Assembly (NCBI GenBank): GCA_905221605.1
Contig: CAJNDS010002095.1
Location: 1 to 50,000 of the forward strand
DNA from: Symbiodinium natans
Lineage: Eukaryota > Sar > Dinophyceae > Suessiales > Symbiodiniaceae
Length of the DNA stretch: 50,000 nt
Direction: 5' to 3'
Under the pieces are notes generated by a model. The model did not search any database and was not told where the DNA came from. It was given only the letters and a program-made list of their open reading frames with translations. The translations under genes were made by a program, and so were the position numbers. Positions 21,975 through 31,890 of the stretch are shown in pieces; the first letter of the stretch is position 1, and each line of letters opens with the position of its first letter.

Positions 21975-22500
21975 TTTAGGCCTAAACCCTAAACCCTAAA
22001 GCCTAAAACCCAAAAACCCTAAGACCGTAAAACCCTAAACCCTAAAACCCCTAAACCCTAAACCCTAAAATCCTAAACTCTACAACCTAAAATCCTAAAA
22101 CCCAAAAACCAAAAGCCCCAAAAAACAAAAACCCAAAAAACCCAAAACCCAAAAACCCAAAAACCCAAAAACCCCAAAACCCCAAAACCCCAAAACCCCA
22201 AAACCCCCAAAACCCAAAAACCCAAAAACCCTAAACCCCTAAACCCTTGTACCCTGAAACCCTAAAACCCTAAAACCCTAAAACCCTAAAACCCTAAAAC
22301 CCTAAAACCCTAAAACCCTAAAACCCTAAAACCCTGAAACCCTAAAACGCTAAAATCCAAAAACCCCTAAACCCTAAAACCCTAAAACCCTAAAACCCTA
22401 AAACCCTAAAACCCTAAAACCCTAAAACCCTAAAACCCTAAAACCCTAAAACCCTAAAACCCTAAACCCTAAAACCCTAAACCCTAAACCCTAAACCCCT
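21975..22500. repeat. CCCTAAA, CCCAAAAA and CCCTAAAA variant arrays
   Basis: Three neighbouring arrays with different units: 7-bp CCCTAAA mixed (21975-22085), CCCAAAA/CCCAAAAA (22095-22230), and a clean 8-bp CCCTAAAA array (22252-22475) with a short interruption near 22346-22370. Confidence 0.9.
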
Positions 22501-22705
22501 GCCTTTATTGGGTTTGGAGGTTTAGGGAGTCGAGTCCGAGCCTCATTACTGCGACGCAGGGTGCGCTGCGGTGGAGAGCGCCCTGCCAACCTAAATTGCT
22601 TCGGAGATTGGGGGGCTTAGGGTTTAGGGTCTTCGGGTTTAGGGTTCAGGGCTTAGTAGGGTTTAGGGGCTTCGGGTTTAGGGTTTAGGGTTTAGGAAGC
22701 CCTAT

Positions 22706-22845
22706 CTTAGGGTAGTTACACGGTTCCTCAATATGGGCCCTGAAAAAGGGACCCCTTGCATATCCCTTCTATACCCTGTACAACCGGGGCCCTTACTTCA
22801 GAACCTTCTAGAGACTTAAGAGGCTTAGGAAAGTTAAGGGTTTAG
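22706..22845. mobile_element. Element family E copy 2 (left end)
   Basis: Begins CTTAGGGTAGTTACACGG like the other family E copies and shares TCCCTTCTATACCC with copy 1 (18990-19010). The right end is not clear. Confidence 0.4.
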
Positions 22846-22904
22846 ATCTTGGGGTGTAGGTTTTCGGGGATTAGGACTTAGGGTTTAGGTTCTAGGGTTA
22901 GGGC

Positions 22905-23057
22905 TTAAACCCTAAACCCTAAACCCTACACCCTACACCCTACACCCTACACCCTAAACCCTAAACCCTAAACCCTAAACCCTAAACCCTAAACCACCCT
23001 AAACCCTAAACCCTAAACCCAAAACCCAAAACCCAAAACCCTAAACCCTAAACCCTA
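22905..23057. repeat. CCCTAAA array with CCCTACA and CCCAAAA variants
   Basis: Four successive CCCTACA units (22922-22956) sit inside CCCTAAA. The array starts just after TTCTAGGGTTAGGG, so orientation flips at about 22900. Confidence 0.9.
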
Positions 23058-23227
23058 AGGGTATCGGCTTCTATTTAGGCCTTGCAGTCAAGGTTTAGAG
23101 CGTTAGGCTAGATGGAGGTTTCAGGCTTCGAGGGTTAAGGAGGCCTTGTAAACAGCTGCGAATGTAGGCTTGGGGTGAACATAGGGGTGAACATTGAGCC
23201 TTTTGAGGTTTCAGGAAAAGAGGTTTA

Positions 23228-23385
23228 CCCTAAACCCTAAGCCCTAAACCCTAAGCCCTAAGCCCTAAGCCCTAAGCCCCAAGCCCTAAGCCCTAAGCCC
23301 TAAGCCCTAAGCCCTAAGCCCTAAGCCCTAAGCCCTAAGCCCTAAGCCCTAAGCCCAAACCCTAAACCCTAAACCCTAAACCCTC
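23228..23385. repeat. CCCTAAG variant array
   Basis: About 16 near-perfect CCCTAAG units between CCCTAAA edges. Confidence 0.9.
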
Positions 23386-24725
23386 CACCAAGGGGGTAGT
23401 GAGCGCCACTCTCCGGTCGCGCCATTGACGACGGGCCGCGGCCGGCTGTAGGAGGGATTCGCAGGCACGGCGAAGCCTTACATTGGGTTTAGGGTTTAAA
23501 GCTTAGGGCCTTAGAGCCTTAGGGTTTAGGGTTTATGGTTTAGGGTGGGGGGTTCAAGGGGTGTAGGTACCTATACTTATAGGGTTCTTAAGGGAGGGCA
23601 GTTTGAGGCTTAGGGGGTCGGATTTAGGGTGTAGGGTTGAGGGTTTGGGGATCAGGAAAGGCTCAATCCCTGTTCCCCTAGGAAGAAAAAAGGATCCTTT
23701 TTGTTCATATATAAGAAAGCCCATAACCCAAAAAGTAAAAAGGATCCCTAACACTGATCGAGAAGGTGCCTGACAAACCTTAGGGAAACTTAGGGAGCCT
23801 TAGGGAGTAGTGGGGAGTATTGGGAACCTTGCGTTGCATATCCCCCTTGAAACCCCCGAAGAACCCTTCAATTACAGCCCGTCAGGGAGGTCAAGGGCTT
23901 CTCGGGCTGAGGCCGTCTTGAGGATTTTTGGGCCTTTGGGCCTTATTATGAAAGGTTTTTGGGCCATTGTGAGTTTCTTCGGGTCTGCAGGGCTTGGGAG
24001 GCTTAGGGGCATTCTTTCTTTTTGGGCTTGAACATGAAGGTTCTGGGTTGGAAGTTTAGGGTCTAAGGTTCAGGGTTCCGAAGATACTCTCGAACATATG
24101 TCATGTGACTGTCACAGCGCTGCTCGTCCTCGCGATAGCGCAGGGGACGTTGCAACCCTAAACCCCCAAGCCCACCATGGCTGGCGGGTAGAGGGTCTGA
24201 CGTGCTCTTGCTTATGGGGAATGCAAGAGCAACAAACAGGTACTAACATGGACTGGGCATGCTTTGACGAATGATTTTTGGGATTTCAGTCCTGCACCTC
24301 GCCTTAAGCCCATCATCAACGCACATGTCTCTGCCTGGGACTTCATCTACCTACGCAAGATAAAGAGAGCCCCAGGATACAAAACCCTAAAAGTGCCCTG
24401 CGCTCTACTCTAAGAACACCTTGAATAACAAACACTACGCAGATCGGACATACTTTGGACAGGTTCCCTTTGCAAACCCTGTATAACGAATACGAAACCT
24501 ACCCAGAATACCCATTCTAAATGAACAGGCCGCTGTGTCAGGAATTAAGCCAGAGTTTGGTTTCCAACCCTAAACCCTGACCCCTAAATCCCGAACCCCA
24601 CTGTGCCATGCGGCTCGCTCCATCGCGGTGGACAGTGGCGAGCACCCAGGCCGCCAGCAGCACCACGAGGCACCGGCACCACGCGCGTGCCATGTCGCAT
24701 CACGGAAGCTCCCCAGCTGAAGAGT
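23386..24725. other. Mixed islands, no convincing gene
   Basis: Contains a short foldback with AAAAAGGATCCTTTTT near 23690, TTTAGGG remnants at 23485-23545, a GC-balanced island at 23560-24060, and the longest island without telomere blocks (about 24060-24560). Two 66-73 codon frames (minus 23554-23754, plus 23810-24031) show no family features. Confidence 0.45.
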
Positions 24726-24737
24726 TTAAGGGTCTAA

Positions 24738-24789
24738 AGGGGTTTAGGGTTTAGGGTTTAGGGTTTAGGGTTTAGGGTTTAGGGTTTAG
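24738..24789. repeat. TTTAGGG block
   Basis: About seven perfect G-strand units. Confidence 0.9.
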
Positions 24790-25057
24790 GGGAGCTTAAG
24801 GGCTTTCGGGCTTGAGGGTTTATCCTGCGCCCTAGGGTCCAGGATGCTTTGGGGCCGGGAAGAAGGGCGCCCAAGCCTTGGAGTTGGGGGCCCGTGGTTT
24901 GGTCTTCAGGACTCTTAACTCCATCAGCCTCAGTTTCGTGGGGTTTTGTGAAGGTTAGGGTGGGGGGGGAAAAGCTTGAAGTTCATAAGCCCTGAGGTCA
25001 GAATCGACATTCCGCTGTCCAGACCTTGCTTGCCTCGAGAAGGAGTGCAAACCCCAA

Positions 25058-25180
25058 ACCCGAAACCCTAAAACTCTAAAACCCTAAAACCCTAAAACCC
25101 TAAAACCCTAAAACCCTAAAACCCTAAAACCCTAAAACCCTAAAACCCTAAAACCCAAAACCCAAAACCTAAACCCTGGA
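25058..25180. repeat. CCCTAAAA 8-bp variant array
   Basis: About ten units of CCCTAAAA between CCCGAAA and CCCAAAA edges; second site of this variant in the window. Confidence 0.9.
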
Positions 25181-25227
25181 CTGCCGTCCGCATGTGTGCA
25201 ACGAGGCTTTCGGGTGGGATTTCAGGT

Positions 25228-25305
25228 AAAGACAGAGCGAGAGAGAGTGAGAGAGAGTGAGAGAGAGAGAGAGAGACAGAACAAAAAAAGAGAGAGAACA
25301 GAACG
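25228..25305. repeat. (GA)n microsatellite
   Basis: GAGAGAGTGA-type run of about 75 bp, open as Arg/Glu/Ser codons. Confidence 0.8.
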
Positions 25306-25505
25306 AACAGCAGTTCTGGCGGCCCTAAAGGGGTTTGGGGGTTTAGGGTTTAGAGCCTACAGAGGCAGAGGTTTTAGGTTTTGCATTGTTTTTGAGGGCT
25401 TCAGGGCCTCGGATCCCGCCCTATCTAATCCTACTTAGCGAGACCCTTAACCCCCAACTGGGTTCCCGAGCATCCGGAATTTTGTAATTACGAGAAGGTG
25501 CCCCA

Positions 25506-25526
25506 CCCCCCCCCCCCCCCCCCCCC
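25506..25526. repeat. C21 homopolymer
   Basis: Twenty-one uninterrupted C, in a wider C-rich tract of 25500-25540. Confidence 0.85.
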
Positions 25527-25854
25527 TACCCCCCCACCTCACGAAAACAGGCGCTGCAAAACCCACAGCCCTGAACACAAAGCCCTGAAGGCGCAACCTT
25601 GGTCCAGCGCGGGGAGAGGCCCCCCACCCTAAGAACCTAAAGCCCTAAAACCCTTGAAAATTAAAGGTCGGAATGAAGACCAAAAAACAAAACCTAAAAC
25701 CCGAACACCCGAAGACCCTAAAACCTAAACCCGAAATAAAATGACCTAAAGCCTAAACCCTGACACGTTAAGACCCGAAAGCTTGAAGGCCCGCACCAAC
25801 AGTGCCTGGTCGCCTCACGTTTGTCTACTTCCCCAGAAAACTGGGAGAAGAATC

Positions 25855-26200
25855 CAAGAAGTAGAACCCCCAAATGGTGCCCTATTCTACTCTTGGCATT
25901 TTTCGGAACCCCTAAGAGGATCTACCCAAAGAAAGTAGAACCCCCAAATAGTACCCTAGACTACTCTTGGGCAATTTTGTAGGAACCCTGAACTAGTTCA
26001 TGGTTGGCATAATATTGCAAATATAACTTTCGATTCCTTATTGGGTTTAAGTACCCTTAAGAATGTAAAATGATACCCCCAACATTTTGCTGACAAAGTT
26101 AGTAGGATCTCCCTTTTGGAACCTCTTAGGGGTCTACTTCTGGGTCATTTTTAGAAACGTTGAAGGGGATCTACATTTTGGATCCTCTCAGGGGTCTGGA
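25855..26200. repeat. Long imperfect foldback
   Basis: AGTAGAACCCCCAAAT(G/A)GT occurs in direct repeat at about 25860 and 25936. Reverse-complement versions of GAACCCCTAAGAGGATCTAC appear at about 26106-26145 and 26160-26195. It may be a foldback transposon or nested MITEs; ends were not resolved. Confidence 0.5.
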
Positions 26201-26521
26201 CTCGTGTCTCTGTGCCAGAGCCGGTTAAGGTTTAGGGCTCTTGGTCGGCACGTCTGCTTTCTAGACCAAGGCCACCTACAGCTAGTTAGGGTTTAGGGTT
26301 TAGGGCTTGGGGCTTCGGGTTTTGGGTTTAGGGCTACTGTTTAAGAAATAAGGTTTGGGGCTTTAGGGTCTGTTCATGGCAGAATGAATCTCGAGGCAAC
26401 GATGAGCCGTGCAGGTCACTTCATCAGGCTCACTTCTCCTCCTCTGGCCTTGGCGAAAGGTTGGGGCGTTTAGGGTTTAGGGTTCAGGGTTTAGGGATTA
26501 GGGTTTAGGGTGTAGGTGCTA

Positions 26522-26627
26522 GACCCAAGTAACCTAGGAATAAAAGGGTTCCCTTTTTTGGTTTTTAAAGAAAACTACTAGGAAAACCCAAGCCTGAAAA
26601 GGGAAATTAAGGGCCTACTCCGGGTCC
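26522..26627. mobile_element. TA-flanked MITE, family A copy 3
   Basis: 106 bp between TA at 26520-26521 and TA at 26628-26629. The ends GACCCAAGTAACC and CTACTCCGGGTCC are imperfect inverted repeats, and the interior AAAAGGGTTCCCTTTTTT matches family A. Confidence 0.55.
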
Positions 26628-26639
26628 TAGGTTGTGTGT

Positions 26640-27000
26640 TGGGGGAGTGTAGGGTTAATTAACATGTAGTTGTATGTGTAGATGAGATGTCTATACGTGT
26701 GATATGATACACATGACTTTTGAAAACAAAAACGCATACATCAGTTGCTTGCCCAAAACCCTAAACCCTATAGACACACAGCCCATACACCCAATCCCAA
26801 CCCTCCACCACCCCCACCACTCCCACCAGCACCCAATCCTGAAGCCCTCTGACCTCAACCAACGTGGAGCAAGCGTGTCTCAACTGGAGTGTTCTAAAGC
26901 CCAAACCCTAAACCTTAAACACGGCATGTGCCCCCACCGCATCAGGGGCTAGCACGCAGGAACCTGACCCCTGGTCTGTTGTCAGATCACGAAAGGCTTA
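26640..27000. other. Unique island, no gene seen
   Basis: A CACCC-rich stretch and short telomere words. The 82-codon plus frame at 26704-26952 is proline/histidine-rich and driven by CCC repeats. Confidence 0.4.
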
Positions 27001-27003
27001 AGT

Positions 27004-27050
27004 AGGGTTTAGGGTTTAGGGTTTAGGGTTTAGGGTTTGGGGTTTGGGGA
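27004..27050. repeat. TTTAGGG block with TTTGGGG units
   Basis: Five TTTAGGG units followed by TTTGGGG. Confidence 0.85.
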
Positions 27051-27161
27051 AAAGGGGTTGGGGTTTGGAGGCTTTTGGGAACCTGTGGGCTAGTGTCAGA
27101 TCACGGAGGGGTTCGGAGTGCCCGAGCATCCCGGCAGCGCTAGAGCTGTCCAGGGCTGCCC

Positions 27162-27295
27162 AGGGTTTATAGGGTTTATAGGGTTTATAGGGTTTATAGG
27201 GTTTATAGGGTTTATGGGGTTCATAGGGTTTATAGGGTTTATAGGGTTTATAGGGTTTATAGGGTTTATAGGGTTTGTAGGGTTTATGGGGTTGA
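27162..27295. repeat. 9-bp telomere-derived repeat (GGGTTTATA)n
   Basis: About 15 units of GGGTTTATA, with a few GGGTTCATA, GGGTTTGTA and GGGTTTATG variants. Because the unit is 9 bp, all frames without a stop remain open and read FIG, PYK or PIN tripeptides. It looks like a telomere repeat that gained TA and then expanded. Confidence 0.9.
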
Positions 27296-27579
27296 TACGT
27301 CCGCTGCTTGGGCAGGTTAAAATCCTTGGCAAAGTGCCTTCGGGCGTCAACGATCAAGTCGCGCAGCTCTCCGCGCAGGAAGTTGCTGCGATCGCCCCAC
27401 TTCTGTGCCACCTCGAAAGTGCACGTCCCACCCTTGGCCAGCCTGCAAGGCTGTTACCATACTGCTTCAGGTGGATACCGCACTGGGGCTGGCGTGCCAT
27501 CTGCACCTTTCAGGCTGAAGACCAGGGCCGTAAGATACTCGTGAGCCAAACCGGGGCGTCTTTTCTTCCTGCTGCGCAT
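27296..27579 (-). pseudogene. Broken gene fragment, unknown family, running into the 9-bp repeat
   Basis: Read on the minus strand in a single frame. ATG at 27579 starts MRSRKKRRPGLAHEYLTALV, then FSLKGADGTPAPVRYPPEAV, and a TAA stops it after 41 residues at 27454. In the same frame the sequence goes on as LAKGGTCTFEVAQKWGDRSN and FLRGELRDLIVDARRHF to LPKQR near 27300, then enters the 9-bp repeat as PYK tripeptides. The non-repetitive, charged, aromatic-containing text on both sides of the stop suggests one former exon. A 20-bp GT...AG segment spans the stop but is too short and out of phase to be a normal intron. A plus-strand frame overlaps but is dominated by the repeat. No family recognised. 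Confidence 0.4.
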
Positions 27580-27599
27580 CACACACTTTAAGGCAATGC

Positions 27600-28030
27600 G
27601 TGATGCAGGTTCTCATTTCAGCATGCTTGTGCAAGCGACGGTAATATAGGGGCCTTAATGAGGAATATTGTAGAATACTTATAAAGGAACCATAATGGAA
27701 TAATATCCGTAATTATTCCGACCCCTATAGTAGGCCTGTGTTTAACGCTTGATGAGACAACCTCGGACCCTCCGTTGGGGCCGTGGCAAAACGTTCTCTC
27801 CCTCTGTGCTAAAACCTGAACCCTCAAACCTGAACCCTAAACCCTGAACCCTAAATAAACCCCAAAACCCTGGTGCCAAAACCTCAACCCTCAAACCTAG
27901 ACCCTGAACCCCAAACCCTAAAACCCTATGCTGGCAGGCTACAGGTCCACTCCGAGGATTTCGGCCACCTTCTTCTCCCCCTTCACGCCGTTCAGCACGC
28001 GCCCGAACTGGTCATCGGGACCACTGAGTG
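27600..28030. other. Island with CCCTGAA/CCCTCAA words
   Basis: 27610-27800 is unique; an AT-rich part at 27640-27720 contains GGAATATTG and GGAATAATA steps. Telomere variants fill 27815-27925, and 27930-28030 is a GC-rich island. No gene is supported. Confidence 0.4.
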
Positions 28031-28314
28031 TCCTCCCAAGCTTCTTAGGGCTTAGGGTTTAGGGTTTAGGGTTTAGAGGGATTAGGGTTTAGGGCTTAGG
28101 GTTTACGGTTGTATGTGAGGTGTTCGGTTTAGGGTTTACAAACATTTTGTGTATTTCGAGAGTATGTAGGGTATAGCGTTTGTATGGTATTCGGGTTGCA
28201 GGGTCTCCTACTACCCGTACCCATCCACTGCACAAATCAAAGTGGGCCAAACCCGACACCACAGAACAACCTCACTTAACTCAGCAGCTAACTTCCCCTG
28301 AATGTCACTCGGTA

Positions 28315-28416
28315 GCCCACAAAACCAAATTTTGCTAAGGGCACCCTTTTTGGGATTGGCTGCTTTAGAAGCGAACCTATAGAACCCAAAACAAAGGCAA
28401 AATGGTACCACTGGGC
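28315..28416. mobile_element. TA-flanked MITE, family A-like copy 4
   Basis: Ends GCCCACAAAACC and TACCACTGGGC are partly inverted, flanked by TA at 28313-28314 and 28417-28418. The interior AAGGGCACCCTTTTT corresponds to AAAGGGTGCCCTTTTT of copies 1 and 2. Confidence 0.5.
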
Positions 28417-28586
28417 TACCAAGTTCAACTACGAGGCAGGGTTTGGAGTTTAGGGTTGAAGGTTTCAGGGTAGACCCGGAGCGCGAGCCTGCACAGCGAA
28501 CGGGCCCCCAAACATGCATTTGCACATTAAACGGGCCCTTCACACAAGTCAACCCTTCCCTCCCCTCCGCCTCCTAGAGAGCTGCG

Positions 28587-28690
28587 CTAGACACCCTAAA
28601 CCCCAAACCCCTAACCCCCAAACCCTAAACCCTAAACCCCAAACCCTAAACCCTAAACCCTAAACCCCAAACCCTAAACCCTAAACCCGT
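28587..28690. repeat. CCCTAAA/CCCCAAA mixed block
   Basis: The two unit types alternate, which resembles telomere arrays with interspersed variant units. Confidence 0.85.
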
Positions 28691-28827
28691 TTTTGTTTGG
28701 GCTGGTGTCGGGCTCCGAAGGGCTGGCCTCACGTTGGGTCCGAAAGGGCACTCGTCGAAGCAGTCGTACTCCCCAACCTGTGGCTGGACTTTGCATCTTC
28801 GAGTTGTGGCTTTGGCTTCAGGCGCCC
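28691..28827. other. Unique GC-rich island
   Basis: No long frame and no match to other parts of the window were seen. Confidence 0.4.
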
Positions 28828-28935
28828 CTAACCCTAAACCCTAAACCCTAAACCCTAAACCCTAAACCCTACACCCTAAACCCTAAACCCTAAACCCTAA
28901 ACCCTAAACCCTAAACCCTAAACCCTAAACCCTCC
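28828..28935. repeat. CCCTAAA block
   Basis: About 15 near-perfect units with one CCCTACA. Confidence 0.9.
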
Positions 28936-29291
28936 ACCGGAGATGGCAAGCCACGCCTCGATGTCGGTCCCTGCAGCCAAGTCCTCGAAGACCTTCCGGA
29001 GCTTCGCCCCGCCACCTCTGCCTGCTGCTCTTGGAGGGTTTAGGGTTTAGGGTTTAGGGTTTAGGGTAAGGCTATCGGTTCTTGAAGGGAGTTTAGGGTT
29101 GAGGGTTATAGGTCTTAAGAGAGTTTAGGGTTTAGGGGAGGTCATGACAAGGGTTTGGGGGCTTAGGGCTGTGGAGTGAGGTATTGTAGGGATGTCGATA
29201 CCTGTAAGATCCTGCTTTTGCTTCTTGATGTTGGGCGAGTGGGCGACATTCATTCCATAAACCCCAGACCCACCGCGAAGACACAACGCTG

Positions 29292-29410
29292 CCATGTGCT
29301 TAAGAACACCGAACAAAATACAGTATAATTATCCCTATACTGCCCTTGTAAGGAAGATGCTTTTTAGTTTTTTGCGGGGTGGATGGGTGGAGGGGTTTCT
29401 TATAAGCGAG
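29292..29410. mobile_element. MITE family B copy 2
   Basis: GCTTAAGAACACCGAACAAAA and CCCTATACTGCCCTTGTAAGG align with 17141-17200. The right end CTTATAAGCGAG is followed by TA, while the left flank is TG, so one end is decayed. Confidence 0.55.
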
Positions 29411-29419
29411 TAACGGAAA

Positions 29420-30110
29420 GTTGTAGGGTGCTTAACATTCCCGAGCACTCACCTTCCCAGGTACCTCTCCCCTCCCTATAGTTATACGATCGGGCCGCCA
29501 ACCCTAAAACCCTAAACCCTAAACCTCCAAAGCCCTAAAACCCTGAAGCCCTAAAACCCTAAAGCCTAAAACCCTAACACCCTAAAACCCGAAAACGCGA
29601 AAATCCTGAAACACGTAAACCCTGAACCCGAGAGCTCCCACAAGACGCTGCTAACAGAAAGGCCGGGCCACGCTTGCAGTCTCTGTGAATGCAGATCTCC
29701 ACTTTGGTAATCTCACGCCTTTGAGTTGGCAGGTCAGGCCTAAGGTTTAGGGTGAAGGGTTTAGGGTTCAGGGTTCAGGGTTTAGGGTTTAGGGCCCATG
29801 CGTAGCTTTGAACCCCTAAGTCCCGTAAGGTTCAATGTCTTCGGGTTGAGCATGTTTTGCTGCGAAACCCTACTGCAAACACCAAACATCCCTCAACCCT
29901 AAACCTTAAACCCTGAACCCTAAAACCTAAACCCTAAACCCCCTAAACCCTAAACCCAAAACCTATGAAGCCAACGGTGCAGCCGGGGATACCTCTCAGC
30001 GGCTCGCGCGACCCGGCTGCCACGGTTGGTCAGCCCAGGAAGGACAAAGCCCCGGCCTCATAGGTCGAGGGTTTACCCTATAAACCCTAAACCCTTTATA
30101 AACCCTAAAC
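29420..30110. other. Telomere-variant blocks and unique islands
   Basis: CCCTAAAA-type and decayed words at 29500-29630, G-strand units at 29740-29795, and C-strand units at 29895-29965. No gene is supported. Confidence 0.5.
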
Positions 30111-30119
30111 CCCTGCGAG

Positions 30120-30720
30120 GGAGCCCCAGGCGGGCGACCGAGCTTGCCTCCAGGCTGGCTTACCCTCCAGGCACGGGCCGAGTCAGCAGTTGTCACTGTA
30201 TTATACCCTAAACCCCACACTGTCCGCGCACATTGTTGGGTCCTGCATTGGAGGCCCCTGGGTGGGCCCCTGGAGACCCCTGGGTCCCTTGCCCCCGTCC
30301 GCTCTTGGCCCTGCCAGGGCCTGGGTTTTGGCCCTAGCTGGCCCTGGCCCCTGGACCCCTCTGATTTCCTGGTTTGGCCGCCCTGGCTTTGCTGGCCTTA
30401 CCCCTTCGCGCCAAGCCCGCTGTCCGCACACCAGTTTTGGCCTGGTCCACTCAACCCAAGCCGCTCACGGCCTGTATTCCCTGAAGCTGCCTCCCTGGCT
30501 TTAGGCCCTTCGCGCCAACCAAGCCTCGCTGCCTGTGTCTGTTCCTGGCCCAGCCATCCCTGGCCTTAGCCCCTTCGCCCCAACCCAAGCTGTCTTCGCT
30601 GACCCTGCCTCGCCTTTCCGTCTGCGCATCGCAAATGCCCTGGTCCACGCACCTTGTGGAGGTCCCCAAAAGGGCGTAGTGCTGACTCATGTGATGCTTC
30701 GAAAAAAAAGGTCTTAACTC
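30120..30720. other. GC-rich degenerate repeat island
   Basis: CTGGCCTTA(G)CCCCTTCGCGCCAA-type words at about 30391, 30497 and 30562 mark a decayed repeat rich in CTGGCC. Long open frames on both strands (plus 30144-30569, minus 30451-30783) are rich in Pro, Trp and Gly or in Gly, Arg and Lys and follow the repeat, so no gene is called. Confidence 0.5.
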
Positions 30721-30803
30721 CTTGAGAGTTGTAAGTGGGCGGTCTTGGGGTGGGTAGGTCTGCAGACTACCGCGCGCTCCCAAAGCACGCTTCCGTTTGG
30801 CAC

Positions 30804-30870
30804 GCCCTAAACCCTAAACCCTAAACCCTAAATAAACCCCTAGGGTTTAGGTTGGTTGGTTTAGGGATTA
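30804..30870. repeat. Telomere-type block with orientation flip
   Basis: CCCTAAA units run to 30832, then AAACCCCTAGGGTTT (30834-30848) turns the array to G-strand orientation. Confidence 0.85.
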
Positions 30871-31059
30871 GGGTTTTAAAGTTTAAGGTTAGGGAACAAG
30901 GGTTTTGGGGGTTTGGGCGGGCTTAGCGACGGTTTGAGGTGGGGTTGGGGCTGCAAGGTTGAGGCATCTCCCGGGTTTAGGGTTTAGGGTTTAGAGGTTG
31001 GAGGACTTCGGGTTTAGGGTTTAGGCGAGTTATGAAGGCGTCAGGGCTCGTTTTTGGGC

Positions 31060-31083
31060 GGGGGGGGGGGGGGGGGGGGGGGG
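31060..31083. repeat. G24 homopolymer
   Basis: Twenty-four uninterrupted G, the longest G tract in the window. Confidence 0.85.
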
Positions 31084-31084
31084 T

Positions 31085-31310
31085 GGGTCGCCTTCTTGTA
31101 GGACTAGGATACTGTCAGAATACAGAACAAGGCATAAGCCCTACACCTTGAGCACTATGAAGCCTCTAGTGCTGGGTTTAGTCTGCACATCCCCCCTGGC
31201 AAAAGGAACCTCCCCAGATTTTTGGGTTGAGGTCAGCTCCCGCAATAGTGCATTCAACCCAAAACCGGGGTTCTTCTTTGTGTCCCGAACCCCTAAACCT
31301 AAACCAGAAA
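31085..31310. other. Unique island, no gene seen
   Basis: A 67-codon plus frame (31148-31351) ends in NPKP-type residues encoded by telomere-type repeat. I do not call it. Confidence 0.35.
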
Positions 31311-31395
31311 CCCTAAACCCTAAAACCTACCCCCAAAACCAGAACCCCTAAACCCTAAACCCTAAACCCTAAACTCTAAACCCTAAACCCTAAAC
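31310..31395. repeat. CCCTAAA block
   Basis: About seven good units plus variants. Confidence 0.85.
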
Positions 31396-31484
31396 CAGAG
31401 AGGTCTTGATCGGTCCTGTTCGTGAGCTGGACCTTACACTGCTGCACAAGGACAAATCGTTTAAGAACATGGGACTGTTGTAGT

Positions 31485-31640
31485 TCACTTGTGTAAGCCT
31501 GGCACAGCCCAGTTGGTGCGGATCTTGAATTCGTCTTGCGTAGCCTTCCAGCCGACGAAAGTAGCCAGAAGATGCAGCGCCGGCTGTAGGTTGCCGCCTC
31601 CGGCAAAGAAAAGCCAAGCGATACGTCGGAGCTCGGCCAT
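31485..31640 (-). CDS. Possible short gene fragment, unknown family
   Basis: From ATG at 31640 the minus strand reads MAELRRIAWLFFAGGGNLQP, then ALHLLATFVGWKATQDEFKI and RTNWAVPGLHK before a stop, 51 residues in all. The text is varied and amphipathic, unlike the repeat-driven frames nearby. A different minus frame continues beyond as QAYTSELQQSHVLKRFVLVQ to about 31400, where it enters the telomere block and ends GLGFRV. That pattern fits a decayed or spliced exon, but overlapping frames are also open. No family recognised. Confidence 0.3.
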   Translation of the reverse strand: MAELRRIAWLFFAGGGNLQPALHLLATFVGWKATQDEFKIRTNWAVPGLHK

Positions 31641-31780
31641 ACTGGACAAGAATTTCGGCGTCGCCAGCCTTGAGCTGCTATGTGGCTCGCACTCCCTATA
31701 CCCCAAGCCCCCAAACCCTATACCAAAGCCACCTAAACCCTAAACCTTCTTTGACTTTGGGGCCCAAAAGCCCTTTTAAT

Positions 31781-31890
31781 CTTAGGGTAGTTACATGGGT
31801 CCTTCATATGAACCTATATTATATACCCTATCAAACCCAAGGGCACAACCATTCAAAGAAGGTGACGGACTACAACTAAGGGACCATGTA
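31781..31890. mobile_element. Element family E copy 3 (left end)
   Basis: CTTAGGGTAGTTACATGGGT matches family E left ends. The right side shares AAGGGACCAT with copies 1 and 4 but not the terminal repeat. Confidence 0.4.

Noticed and set aside
27016-27411. PYK/PIN/FIG tripeptide-repeat proteins
   Set aside because: These are translations of a 9-bp telomere-derived repeat in several frames and both strands. Only the non-repetitive part on the minus strand was kept as a possible fragment.
30144-30783. Proline/tryptophan-rich and glycine-rich frames on both strands
   Set aside because: They follow a decayed CTGGCC-rich repeat and overlap each other on opposite strands.
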